Of a stretch of DNA of 64,000 nt, positions 1-8,279 are shown piece by piece. The notes beneath the pieces were generated by a model that was given only the letters and a program-made list of their open reading frames with translations, did no database searches and had not been told where the DNA came from. Source of the stretch: Candidatus Obscuribacterales bacterium (GTDB lineage Bacteria; Cyanobacteriota; Vampirovibrionia; Obscuribacterales; Obscuribacteraceae); contig JARLHI010000003.1 in NCBI GenBank assembly GCA_031292355.1, positions 124,001 to 188,000 on the forward strand. Direction: 5' to 3'. The translations under genes and the position numbers were made by a program. The stretch's first letter is position 1. Each line of letters starts with the position of its first letter.

Positions 1-35
1 CCAGTAACAGGCCAAATTGCAGCCGGAAAGCCTGA

Positions 36-70
36 CAAAAACAGAGGGATGACCGCTAAAGGGTCCCTCG
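36..70 (-). terminator. Rho-independent terminator of queC
   Basis: On the minus strand the six-base arms GAGGGA and TCCCTC (44-49 and 64-69) form a hairpin that is followed directly by TGTTTTTG. It lies about 75 bases past the queC stop. The remaining bases 1-35 show nothing I can name. Confidence 0.65.
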
Positions 71-145
71 CCCTGCAACGTATAAAACACTTCCTGGACC
101 CAGAGCACCTGTCCGGAGCCATGTTCTTTGAGACGCAGTGGATTA

Positions 146-859
146 CTACCGCGCATTGACTCCGGTTCCGATGCTAGGAGCAGGAGTCAATCGGGCCATC
201 AAAGGATCGACAATTTGAGCTCTGGCAAAACCGCGCTCGCGCAAGAGGCAGGCGTGACAGTGAGCGCATGGTGGTTCGGCGCCTTCATAACAAGTCGTCG
301 AATGAGCGAGAGCTTCCATGCAACCTGGCATATTTTTTGCCAGTAGTACAGTTTGTTCTTTGTCCATTTTCATCAATGGTGCATAAATTTGCAGTTTGTA
401 GTCGAGCCCGCTAGCAAGAGCTACCTTCATTTTGTCTATGAAATCTTCACGACAATCAGGGTAGCCGCCAAAGTCCTCTTGAGAGACACCAATGACCAGT
501 GAATGGCAATCGAGCACATAAGCGCGATTGGCAGCTACTGAAAGAAATAAGATGTTGCGCCCAGGAACGAATGTTTTTTCCAGTCCGCCAGGTAATTTTT
601 CAGCAGACTCGTACAATTCAAGCTTTTCGGCTGTGTTGGTCAATGGACTCAAGCCAGCAAATAGGGGGCCAAGCGAGATAACCTCATGTGGAACATCAGC
701 CATTTTGGCTATGACTTTCGCACTTTCGATTTCTCTGCTGTGTTTTTGACCATAATCGAACGTTACGGCACAGACTCTTTCGAAATTTTGTTTAGCCCAG
801 TACAAACATGTTGTACTGTCCTGTCCGCCGGAGAGGACGACGAGAGCGCTGCCTATCAT
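146..859 (-). CDS. queC: 7-cyano-7-deazaguanine synthase QueC
   Basis: QueC converts 7-carboxy-7-deazaguanine to preQ0 using ATP and ammonia, in the cytosolic pathway to queuosine-modified tRNA. The 237-residue protein has the normal family length. It carries the ATP-pyrophosphatase P-loop SGGQDS at residues 10-15 and, near the C-terminus, the zinc-binding cysteines C190, C198, C201 and C204 around PPCAHCHAC. The central VPGRN and [10 protein letters not shown] segments are also typical. The start is an ATG with a GGGG stretch 11 bases upstream. No queD or queE lies beside it, so the gene stands alone here. I found no preQ1 riboswitch in the leader. Identification is secure. Confidence 0.96.
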   Translation of the reverse strand: MIGSALVVLSGGQDSTTCLYWAKQNFERVCAVTFDYGQKHSREIESAKVIAKMADVPHEVISLGPLFAGLSPLTNTAEKLELYESAEKLPGGLEKTFVPGRNILFLSVAANRAYVLDCHSLVIGVSQEDFGGYPDCREDFIDKMKVALASGLDYKLQIYAPLMKMDKEQTVLLAKNMPGCMEALAHSTTCYEGAEPPCAHCHACLLRERGFARAQIVDPLMARLTPAPSIGTGVNAR

Positions 860-887
860 GGCTGTTTAATCCCCAGTATCTGCAGCG

Positions 888-893
888 ATTATA
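888..893 (-). promoter_or_regulatory. Candidate -10 box of queC
   Basis: A perfect TATAAT reads on the minus strand about 30 bases upstream of the queC start. The -35 region at the right distance is poor, so this is only a plausible promoter. Confidence 0.4.
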
Positions 894-1119
894 CCTTTCG
901 AGCGGGTAAATCCCTCTGTCTGGACTGATTTTGCAAAGTGCTAACGTGAGCAAGACTCTACTGGCAAAGACTGTAATCAGCGACAGTTGGTCTTTTGGGA
1001 CCGCCTTTGGTTATCAGTCAAGTGTAAATAATTGCTGCGCGCCGTCACGGGAAACCATCCATGCCAAGAAACGTTTTGCTGAAAAATAAAATATTGCCAA
1101 ATTTTTGCCCTTTGCTATT

Positions 1120-1416
1120 ATGGTGGCGGATGTAGTGTCAGGGATTTTGTCATTGGCTTTCTTTACTTATCTGCTCGAATGCTCGAATGGCAGTCTTTAT
1201 GCAGGCTGGACCGTGGATCTTTGCAAAAGAATTGAGCAGCATAACGCTGGGAAAGGGGCTAAATATACACGTGCGCTCAGACCGGTTCGGCTGAAAGCAA
1301 GCTGGGAGTTTCCTTCTAAGACGGAAGCGATGTCGTTTGAATGGCACCTAAAGCAATTGTCTCGTCCGCAAAAACTAAGACTAATCGAACAAAACGATGA
1401 CATCGCCGGCGTTTAG
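1120..1416 (+). CDS. GIY-YIG nuclease superfamily protein (UPF0213/YhbQ type)
   Basis: A small single-domain GIY-YIG protein of the UPF0213/YhbQ group, whose members are stand-alone nuclease-like proteins of poorly known role. From the ATG the protein has 98 residues. It shows the degenerate GIY-YIG pair as FTYLLEC and LYAGWT, the following KRIEQHN arginine motif, AKYT, and the EAMSFEWHLKQL helix near the C-terminus holding the conserved glutamate and lysine. An in-frame TTG at 1105 would add five residues; I prefer the ATG. The gene is convergent with the next small gene, only 18 bases apart. An 8-bp inverted repeat at 1431-1448 spans that junction. Confidence 0.85.
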   Translation: MVADVVSGILSLAFFTYLLECSNGSLYAGWTVDLCKRIEQHNAGKGAKYTRALRPVRLKASWEFPSKTEAMSFEWHLKQLSRPQKLRLIEQNDDIAGV

Positions 1417-1434
1417 AAATAATTTCTCATGATA

Positions 1435-1680
1435 CTACCTGTAGTATCCATTGAAGAACCGATGCACACCACCGAATAGACCGGAACTGTATCCATAGCC
1501 TGGATAACCACCGTAGGCGCAGCCTCGATTCCATGGACGTCCATAACCCCAGCCGCCGCAGTTAAACGCTCGCGCTTGGTGTCTCTGGTACCATCCGTAA
1601 CTATGGGCAGAAGCTGGCATTGTTGTGGACGTCTGCATTACGAGAACGAATAAGAAGGGTAGTATTAAGAGCTTTTTCAT
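1435..1680 (-). CDS. Small secreted Gly/Tyr-rich protein
   Basis: No family recognised. The 81-residue product starts with a classical signal peptide (MKKLLILPFLFVLVMQ, cleavage probably after the ASA box). It is followed by a short mature part rich in glycine, tyrosine and arginine (GGYPGYGYSSG) with two cysteines. The start is chosen at the ATG preceded by GAGGTG at good spacing; a longer in-frame extension upstream has no ribosome site. It shares its style, though not clear sequence identity, with the neighbouring gene at 1924-2244. Such proteins are often adhesive, periplasmic or metal-binding, but nothing here proves a role. Confidence 0.6.
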   Translation of the reverse strand: MKKLLILPFLFVLVMQTSTTMPASAHSYGWYQRHQARAFNCGGWGYGRPWNRGCAYGGYPGYGYSSGLFGGVHRFFNGYYR

Positions 1681-1823
1681 AACTTTCACCTCACACTCGG
1701 TGTTCCAAATTATATTTAGTACGACGATCAAACACAAAAAATGATTCCACATTTTCTCTTAAAGTGATGTCACATATGGTGGCACAACTTATCCACAAAA
1801 TACGCATAAACATGACAGTACGA

Positions 1824-1858
1824 CAAAGAAAAAGGCACATCTCGACGAGACGTGCCTT
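1824..1858 (-). terminator. Terminator of the Gly-rich gene
   Basis: A nearly uninterrupted hairpin pairs AAGGCAC (1832-1838) with GTGCCTT (1852-1858), with an inner TCTCG/CGAGA stem. On the minus strand it is followed by TTTTTCTTTG. It sits about 65 bases after the stop of the gene at 1924-2244. Confidence 0.8.
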
Positions 1859-1923
1859 CCTCAGGGAAACTGCTATTAAGCAATTAGATTTTTGGTTGGA
1901 TTTGGTTGCGCTTTTCTAACTAA

Positions 1924-2244
1924 CTAGAAACCACGCATCATGCGACTGAGACCGCCGAACGCACTAGTGCCATAGCCACCATAGCCTCCGCCATAGTTGT
2001 TATAGCCACCATAAGACGGGTAACCGCCATAACCACCACCGTAGCCCATGTTGCCACGGTACATGTTGCCGTAAGAGTTACCGTAACCCATGTTATTCCA
2101 ATGATGATGATGGCAGTAATTACCGCCGTAACCGCCGCCGTAACCACCGTATCCACCACCCCAGTGATTATGACTCCAGGCTGGTAACGGCGCGAATTGC
2201 ACTATTGCTATTGCCAGTGCGGACAATAAAATTTGCCACTTCAT
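1924..2244 (-). CDS. Small secreted Gly/Tyr-rich protein with HHHH motif
   Basis: No family recognised. The 106-residue protein has a signal peptide (MKWQILLSALAIAIVQF, cleavage near PAWS) and a mature chain almost wholly of GGYGG, GYGN and GYP repeats, interrupted by a histidine patch CHHHHW. The ATG is preceded by GGGAGAAGCT, which decides it over an upstream in-frame ATG. Histidines amid glycine/tyrosine repeats suggest metal binding or a sticky, phase-separating surface protein; this is inference. A 15-base near-palindrome, ATGAGTT-G-AACTCAT (2257-2271), lies just upstream and could be an operator or leader hairpin. Confidence 0.6.
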   Translation of the reverse strand: MKWQILLSALAIAIVQFAPLPAWSHNHWGGGYGGYGGGYGGNYCHHHHWNNMGYGNSYGNMYRGNMGYGGGYGGYPSYGGYNNYGGGYGGYGTSAFGGLSRMMRGF

Positions 2245-2511
2245 AGCTTCTCCCTGATGAGTTGAACTCATTTCTACTAACAAGACTGTCGACGAGGGTT
2301 ATTTAAGAATGATTCCGTGGAGAATCTGTGAAGCCAAGACCGTTGGGGTATTAAGCTCGCTTTACCGCAATAATTAATTCTGGAATTCCGTAAAAAAAGA
2401 AAGGGCATGTCAAGAGAATGTCACGTTCCAGCCTCTACAATGGTGGAATCCCCACTCTAATTACTAACCGTCCGCTGTTGGATTACTCACTTAACCCTGC
2501 AGGCTTGAATT

Positions 2512-4371
2512 TTGGTAGAAGGCGCCGCAATCAAAGATAAGGTCGACACTAAACCAGCCGTAAAGGATGGTTCGGATACACCGCACCCGCTTGTTTCGCG
2601 TCAGGATATTGATACGCATCAGTCGACAATCGCCGCCGCCACCAAAGCCAAGGAAAGCGCTCCCGTGGTCAAAGACGGTAAGTTGGACTGCAGTGGAGAT
2701 TGCTATGCTCCTCAAGCCGGAGCCCCTAAATCTGCCGCTCAGACTGGCGAAGCCACGGCTGCCAAAACTCCTGAGCATGAAGCTCTTACTCCTACCGTTT
2801 CCGGCAAAGCCGACAAAACCGAAAAGCCTGGTCTCGAACGGGCGCCTGAAGTAAACAATGGCGCAGATGCCGCGCGAGATCTCCCTGTGCGCCCCGGCGA
2901 CGCGCCACCGACCCGTAGCGATAAACCGTCTTATAAGCCAGACGACCCAGACATCAAAGACATCCAGCCCGCAAGAGATCGACTACTCGCTTCCGAGAGC
3001 AGTATGTCTCCGGAGATGAAAGCGGCGATGACGAAACACATGGATGATCTCGAGCATCGCTTGCCTCCTGCGACGGCCAAGCAGATAGCAGGTGTTTACG
3101 ATGCGACGACCAAACTTTTAAATGACCCTGAAAAGACTTCACCCCTGAGCCAGCCTGAGCGCAATCGCCTGGCTGATGACATATTGAGCAATGCGGCTCA
3201 ACAGCACGAAATAGACCAGGGCATGCACAACACCTGCAATGTGACCACTCTCGAACAAACTCTTAATCGCGAAAGTCCTGATAAAGCGGCTGCCTTAGTA
3301 GCCGATGTTGGCTTGAAAGGTTATTACACCTCGCCAACTGATGGTAAGCGCATTAACATTGACCCCAAATCACTTCATCCAGATGGCGAAACAAACTTCA
3401 GAGGAACTGAAGCGAAAGATGGCAACCGCAATTATGCCAGTCAAGTTTTTGACATGGCCACAATCAACGACTACTGGCAGCATCAAAATCCAAAAGGTAT
3501 GTATACGCAGACCAACGCCCGTGATGGTCAAGGTGATACCGGCGAACGTTTAATGTATGCAAACGGTCAGGAGATGCGTGGACCTAATGGTAAGCCCATG
3601 CGAGAACCTGGCTTAGACAGCGCCGCCATGGCACAGATTGGCAAAGACATAGGACTAAAAGGCGACTACATAGTCTCCACCAAACAATTTCAACAAGACA
3701 ATTCAAATGGCGAAAAAGGCGAACAGAGAGTTCAGTCTTACGATGACTTTAAAAACGCGCTGATGAAGAATTCAACGACAATCGTCGCTCTCAACGCCAA
3801 AGACAAATTGTTCACAGGCACTGATGACAAAGGTGGCTCACAAGGTGGACACGTCGTTACGGTCAGTGATTTCAGAAAAGGGGAAAATGGAGCACCTGAC
3901 GAAGTCTATATGCGCAATCAATGGGGCTCCGAAAACAACAAATGGGTCTCAGTTGCTGATCTTTATAATGCGTCTCTTCCTCCTGGCTCCAAAGATCGGG
4001 TCGAACCTGCCGCTGTAGCCAACAATTCGGTTCCTGGCAGGGAAGACCACGATGGCCGAGGCGAATCTGGCCGTCAAGGTGGTCACGGCGCTCATGGTGG
4101 TGGTGGTCGTGGTTCAGACTCTCAGCCTGACGGACCGAGAGTAAATCGCAATGAACGCATGATGACTGATGAAGAGTATCAAAAGTGGAGAGACGAGATC
4201 AAAAAAGAAGATCCAACTGACAAAGAGAACATCAAGCACAAACCTGAAGTTGACATACAAGCACTAATCGCTCCGCTACAGGCGAAACTTGAAGCAGCAA
4301 AAGCGCGGAAAGATGACTTCAATGCCTCGTTGTTCGACGCCCAAATCTCAATTTTACGTAACTCTCAGTAA
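2512..4371 (+). CDS. Putative papain-like cysteine peptidase, paralogue 1
   Basis: A 619-residue paralogue of the protein at 11247-12773. The first ~155 residues are charged, proline/lysine-rich and probably disordered, with no signal peptide. A helical segment (~160-235) leads to HNTCNVT, holding Cys242. A conserved block follows with NRNYASQVF and GQGDTGERL, then GGHVVTV with His447 and RNQWG with Asn469. The order Cys, His, Asn and the local motifs match papain/C39-like folds, so peptidase or related acyl-transfer activity is inferred, not shown. A Gly/His-rich linker and a C-terminal helix follow. The frame opens at a stop at 2506-2508, so TTG 2512 is the only early start; the paralogue likewise probably starts with a non-ATG codon followed by Val-acidic. 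The next gene begins 3 bases after the stop. Confidence 0.6.
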   Translation: MVEGAAIKDKVDTKPAVKDGSDTPHPLVSRQDIDTHQSTIAAATKAKESAPVVKDGKLDCSGDCYAPQAGAPKSAAQTGEATAAKTPEHEALTPTVSGKADKTEKPGLERAPEVNNGADAARDLPVRPGDAPPTRSDKPSYKPDDPDIKDIQPARDRLLASESSMSPEMKAAMTKHMDDLEHRLPPATAKQIAGVYDATTKLLNDPEKTSPLSQPERNRLADDILSNAAQQHEIDQGMHNTCNVTTLEQTLNRESPDKAAALVADVGLKGYYTSPTDGKRINIDPKSLHPDGETNFRGTEAKDGNRNYASQVFDMATINDYWQHQNPKGMYTQTNARDGQGDTGERLMYANGQEMRGPNGKPMREPGLDSAAMAQIGKDIGLKGDYIVSTKQFQQDNSNGEKGEQRVQSYDDFKNALMKNSTTIVALNAKDKLFTGTDDKGGSQGGHVVTVSDFRKGENGAPDEVYMRNQWGSENNKWVSVADLYNASLPPGSKDRVEPAAVANNSVPGREDHDGRGESGRQGGHGAHGGGGRGSDSQPDGPRVNRNERMMTDEEYQKWRDEIKKEDPTDKENIKHKPEVDIQALIAPLQAKLEAAKARKDDFNASLFDAQISILRNSQ

Positions 4372-4374
4372 CTA

Positions 4375-4953
4375 ATGCAAATCCCTGGATTCGTCTCTCT
4401 GGATTCCATTGAGATACCCGAAGGCTGGCAGGAAGACGCTGAGACATCAACAGCAATAATGCTGATGAAGCAGTTTCATCCACCTGAACACCCAGACGTG
4501 GAGATTGCTTTTTTTAAAAGGCGAAAACCGCTGCCACCTGATGCGATGGCATGCCTATTCAGAACGCTGGAGCAGCCACCACATCTGGTTGAACAGGGTG
4601 GTGCGGAGATCATTTCTTTGAACGACGCTTTGGGAAATGTGGGAAACAATCAGTGGAGCAACAGACAAAGTGGACTCGATGCTGCTGGTTTCAGAATGCT
4701 TCATGCGCAAAGCTCTGACTTAAATGGCAAAAACGTATTAATTGTTTCCGGCGCTTTTATAGAACCTGATACAAAAAAGCCGGTGAATGAGTATTGCGGT
4801 CTCTTCGTGCCCGTAACGGTTCCACAGCCCTTTATAGAAGAAATATATTTACAGGTCCCCAGTAAATACGGTTATCTCTATTTCGAGAAATATCTAAAAG
4901 TTTTTCGTCAGACTATAAACACGATCGTTTGGCTTACTAGCTTCGCGCCTTGA
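4375..4953 (+). CDS. Unknown protein coupled to the papain-like gene
   Basis: I do not recognise this 192-residue protein. It begins three bases after the stop of the peptidase-like gene (TAACTAATG), so the two are almost certainly co-transcribed and translationally coupled. There is no signal peptide or clear membrane segment. The sequence looks like a mixed alpha/beta globular protein, with PEGWQED near the start, a paired hydrophobic strand region (VLIVSGAF) in the middle and an aromatic C-terminal helix. The second papain-like paralogue has no such partner. A role as substrate, inhibitor or immunity-type partner is possible but speculative. Confidence 0.6.
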   Translation: MQIPGFVSLDSIEIPEGWQEDAETSTAIMLMKQFHPPEHPDVEIAFFKRRKPLPPDAMACLFRTLEQPPHLVEQGGAEIISLNDALGNVGNNQWSNRQSGLDAAGFRMLHAQSSDLNGKNVLIVSGAFIEPDTKKPVNEYCGLFVPVTVPQPFIEEIYLQVPSKYGYLYFEKYLKVFRQTINTIVWLTSFAP

Positions 4954-4966
4954 ACCATGCCACCAG

Positions 4967-6148
4967 TTATGATGCAGTCCTATGCACCACTTTCTTAGTC
5001 TGTTTTTTTGGCATCACTTCGCCATGCACTTTGACTTTGGCGTTTGGCAGTAGCGATACTTCCGAACTTGGTTCGCCAGTGAAGTCTTGCTTGAACTCGG
5101 CAAGGAAGATATCGCCCGGTTTAACTATCGCTTCAGGACCGCGAATAATGCTTTCTGAAATCAAAAAACCGCCGGGCAAACCCGACACGACGCCCATACC
5201 AAAACCCTTTAATCGTCTATGTCTAACGTTTTTGCCAACAGGTTGCATGAAAGCAAAAGATGGATTGATAGCGCCGATTACACCAAAAGCAGCAGGCACT
5301 GCACCGAAGCTAAACACTCCACCGGCAGACGCTGCTGCACTTATTGCAAAGTGGAGAGCCTGACTTTTAAGCTGAATCGAAAAGGGGCTGGCAATTTCTC
5401 CGTCCTGATTGACCCCGAGAATACGTCCTTCGCTGCTGTTTTTGACGACTCTTGCAGAACTCGCGGGAATCGCAACCAACGGAATATGCTGGCCGTTTTT
5501 AGTGATGATTTCATCGAACTGGACACCAAGAGCCCCTGAGGCGCGCAGGAATCGTTTCCCTGACACTTTTGCTGCAATCATCCGCCGTGCCTTAGTGACG
5601 CTTATGACATGACCAAGAACCTCGGCACCAGCAGGTGCAATTTCTTTACCACCAATCTTGATTGCTACTTTTAGCTTGCCTTCGACAACATCACCGACCT
5701 TGGCTGTTTTGCTAGAGTGAGCTGAAACGACGTAGACCGGAAATCTTGCACCAGCCTGGATATGCGTTTTTCCTACTTCATCGGGAATTTCCTCCCATTT
5801 GTATTGACCTTCAATTTTCGTATTCTGTTCATCGTTATCAATTATTTCCAGCACTTCAAGGTTCTTCGTTTCTTCTGGTGAGAAGACAGGACGATCTTCA
5901 GAAATATTTGAACCTTTATCAGATGAAAGCGGCCGCATCGGCTCTGACGATGCTTTCGCAGCATTATCTTCGTTTTTTTCCAGTAATTCTGTTTCAGGCG
6001 CTGGCTCGTTCACTTGACCACTGATCGGTGCCAACGGTACTTCAAGTGTCGCAATTGAGTCTGCAAAAGCCGGAGTGACACAACTGCCGATCGCGATTGA
6101 CAATGCTATTAACGTAGTAAAAGGTGAGCACAGGGGTGAAGAATTCAT
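4967..6148 (-). CDS. Secreted protein of unknown function
   Basis: A 393-residue protein with a signal peptide (residues 1-29, ending PAFA). An acidic low-complexity stretch follows (~30-125), then a conserved-looking core (~130-345) built of beta segments such as FPVYVVSA, VGDVVEGKL, IAPAGAEVLGHV and FDEIIT. That pattern (a set of limits on a value, then a PAGAEVLG turn) recalls beta-barrel domains of envelope proteins, such as the TrbI/VirB10-type core, but the match is too weak to name. A glycine/alanine-rich helical pair (~255-300) may be membrane-interacting. The C-terminal KPGDIFLAEF block precedes a basic tail. It is convergent with the unknown gene at 4375, with 13 bases between. Confidence 0.6.
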   Translation of the reverse strand: MNSSPLCSPFTTLIALSIAIGSCVTPAFADSIATLEVPLAPISGQVNEPAPETELLEKNEDNAAKASSEPMRPLSSDKGSNISEDRPVFSPEETKNLEVLEIIDNDEQNTKIEGQYKWEEIPDEVGKTHIQAGARFPVYVVSAHSSKTAKVGDVVEGKLKVAIKIGGKEIAPAGAEVLGHVISVTKARRMIAAKVSGKRFLRASGALGVQFDEIITKNGQHIPLVAIPASSARVVKNSSEGRILGVNQDGEIASPFSIQLKSQALHFAISAAASAGGVFSFGAVPAAFGVIGAINPSFAFMQPVGKNVRHRRLKGFGMGVVSGLPGGFLISESIIRGPEAIVKPGDIFLAEFKQDFTGEPSSEVSLLPNAKVKVHGEVMPKKQTKKVVHRTAS

Positions 6149-6344
6149 CTAACGGTCGTTCTCCAAAAACTTGCATTGCCTGCATCTAGTCAGCACTCAT
6201 TGAAGGGAAGTACTGGCTGCATGCACGACTATAGCCTGGTTGCCACGGCGGAACCACTATTTATTGGTTCCATCATATTTTGTAAACTGAATGAAGCTAA
6301 GCTATGGGTCTTCATTCAGTCTCTAAATTATAAGCGGCAATGGC

Positions 6345-7844
6345 ATGATCAACAAAATAAGATACACCTATAATTTCAGCAGCTGGCTGTTCTTACGTAT
6401 CCTTGGACTAGTCTATTTTTTTGCGTTTGTGTCTCTTGCTAGTCAAGTCCTCGCTCTTATCGGCAGCGAAGGCATCTTGCCAGCACAGCGCCTCATTGAC
6501 GTTGTGGGAAAAAGTGAGGGACCAGTCGCGCCGTTTTATTTCCCCACCTTGTATTGGCTGCAGCCAAACGACAATTTTTTACGAATGTTATGCGGCGGTG
6601 GCATCGTTTCAGCTCTATGTGTAATGTTTGGCACATTGACAGCTCCCGCGCTTTTTTGCTGTTGGTTGTTTTGGCTTTCACTTGTTACCATCGGTGGTGA
6701 CTTTCTCTCTTTTCAATGGGACGTCTTGTTGTTGGAAGCTGGCTTCTTAGGGATTTTCCTGGCACCATTACGTCTTCTTGAAGCGCCGTTCTCATTTTTT
6801 AGAAAAAAAGTAAGCTCGACTGAGTACTCCAATATAGTCATCTGGTTGTTCCGATGGCTGCTGTTTCGCCTGATGTTCGAATCAGGCTTCGTCAAATTGA
6901 AAAGCGGTGATCCTAACTGGTGGGGATTAAAAGCTCTCAATTATCACTACTTTACTCAACCGTTACCAACTCCTCTGGCCTGGTTTGCCGACAAAATACC
7001 CGAACCTGTTCACAAAATCAGCGTCGTTCTGGTTTTTATCATCGAGCTGTTATTGCCGCTTTTGATCTTTTTGCCTCGAAAATGCAAATTGATCGCTTGT
7101 GGTGGCTTTATATTCCTTCAACTGCTGATCGCTGCAACAGGCAACTATGCCTACTTCAATCTACTTACGATAGCGCTTGCCCTATTTCTAATCGACGACC
7201 AATTCTGGTTCAAGAAGTTACCGAACTATTTAACCGGGTGGTATCAAAACCTCGCTCTAATGCCAGAGCCTGTTTTCAAACAACTAATTACCGGCGGCGT
7301 CGCATTATTAATAGCTTTGCTTAGCCTAGTCAATTTTGTTGGAACTTATTCCGTACCACCTGAATTACAACGGGCTCTTGCACCCATTGAACGGCTGAAT
7401 CTAGTCAACAGTTATGGCTTGTTTGCTGTGATGACAACAGAAAGAAACGAAATCATTATCCAGGGAAGTTCCGACGGTGCCAACTGGAAAACATATGAAT
7501 TTTTCAATAAGCCCGGTCCAATTGAGCAAGCACCGCCTGTAGTTGCTCCTTTTCAACCCAGACTTGATTGGCAGATGTGGTTTGCAGCACTTGCTCCGGC
7601 TGACACCAGTCCCTGGTTTTCGCACTTTATGGTGCGTCTTTTTCGCAATGACCGTCAGGTTCTCACTCTTTTGAAATACAATCCATTCGCCGAACATCCT
7701 CCTCGCTATCTTCGAGCAGAATTGTATCGATATGAATTCTCGAGCTGGCAAGAGCTATTTCAACAGGGCAAGTGGTGGCAGCGACACTACGTAGGTCCTT
7801 TTATTCCAGCCGTCAAAAACGACTTTCTGGACGAAATAAAATAA
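6345..7844 (+). CDS. Lipase maturation factor (LMF)-family membrane protein
   Basis: A 499-residue polytopic membrane protein. The N-terminal ~330 residues hold several hydrophobic segments with the hallmark elements of the LMF1/LMF2 family: GSEGILPA, the QWDVLLLEAGFLG segment, RLMFESGFVKLKSGDPNW, and NYHYFTQPLPTPLAWF. The C-terminal soluble part carries LVNSYGLFAVMTTER, an EIIIQGSSDGANWKTYEF strand pair and a PRLDWQMWFAAL block, also family features. In animals LMF1 supports folding of secreted lipases in the ER; what bacterial members do is not established. No lipase is adjacent, although an alpha/beta hydrolase lies at 42348. The family call is strong, the function unknown. Confidence 0.85.
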   Translation: MINKIRYTYNFSSWLFLRILGLVYFFAFVSLASQVLALIGSEGILPAQRLIDVVGKSEGPVAPFYFPTLYWLQPNDNFLRMLCGGGIVSALCVMFGTLTAPALFCCWLFWLSLVTIGGDFLSFQWDVLLLEAGFLGIFLAPLRLLEAPFSFFRKKVSSTEYSNIVIWLFRWLLFRLMFESGFVKLKSGDPNWWGLKALNYHYFTQPLPTPLAWFADKIPEPVHKISVVLVFIIELLLPLLIFLPRKCKLIACGGFIFLQLLIAATGNYAYFNLLTIALALFLIDDQFWFKKLPNYLTGWYQNLALMPEPVFKQLITGGVALLIALLSLVNFVGTYSVPPELQRALAPIERLNLVNSYGLFAVMTTERNEIIIQGSSDGANWKTYEFFNKPGPIEQAPPVVAPFQPRLDWQMWFAALAPADTSPWFSHFMVRLFRNDRQVLTLLKYNPFAEHPPRYLRAELYRYEFSSWQELFQQGKWWQRHYVGPFIPAVKNDFLDEIK

Positions 7845-7871
7845 GAGATGACTGCAGACAGCCATCTCTTA
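7842..7871. terminator. Bidirectional terminator between convergent genes
   Basis: TAAGAGATG (7842-7850) pairs with CATCTCTTA (7863-7871) over nine bases. On the minus strand it is followed by TTTTATTT and on the plus strand by TTCG, so it best serves the small minus-strand gene at 7907. It also overlaps the stop codon of the LMF-like gene. Confidence 0.65.
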
Positions 7872-7906
7872 TTCGTGCATGAATTGGTAGGTGCCAGAAA
7901 CGAAGA

Positions 7907-8155
7907 TTACATGCTGTGATTGATTCTGGCTTCCCTAATGATTTCCGGACCCTGATAGGCAATTTCTTGTTGCAGGATTGGGACAGTATTTGCAGTCAAC
8001 TCTTTAACGTCTCTGTTCAAATTGTATGCGCCGACCAGAGACAATAATAAGGCGGCTGATAGGCTGATCATCAATGTTTTAGTGAAGTCAAAGCGTCGAA
8101 TTTCACAGGTATTGCCTTCGTTGACCATGCCGTTTTCGGTATACATAGTTACCAT
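7907..8155 (-). CDS. Small single-span membrane protein
   Basis: An 82-residue protein of unknown family. After a polar N-terminus it has one hydrophobic stretch (about residues 28-45, TLMISLSAALLLSLVGAY) and then a soluble tail with LNRDVKEL and a run of acidic and basic residues. The first ATG (8155) follows a strong GGAGG at four bases; the ATG at 8146 is better spaced and could be the real start. Its convergent neighbour is the LMF-like gene, with the shared terminator between them. No function can be assigned. Confidence 0.55.
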   Translation of the reverse strand: MVTMYTENGMVNEGNTCEIRRFDFTKTLMISLSAALLLSLVGAYNLNRDVKELTANTVPILQQEIAYQGPEIIREARINHSM

Positions 8156-8279
8156 AAGACCTCCAAAATTTGTACGAAGATGATATTTCTAATTATTGCT
8201 ACGTGAAAGTCAGTCTTAGATTTCATTCTTCAATGTTTACGTGTGTCTTGACGCCTTAGCGGTGCGATAGGTTCCGAAA

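Noticed and set aside
128..346. Plus-strand frame over the end of queC
   Set aside because: Antisense to the conserved C-terminus of queC and without a ribosome site.
860..1104. preQ1 riboswitch before queC
   Set aside because: The leader lacks the short stem plus A-rich tail pattern of preQ1-I, and no preQ1-II layout is visible.
1431..1448. 8-bp inverted repeat GATACTAC/GTAGTATC as a terminator
   Set aside because: The spacer is only two bases and no T-run follows on either strand; it also contains the stop codon of the small gene. It is more likely chance or a 3' end mark.
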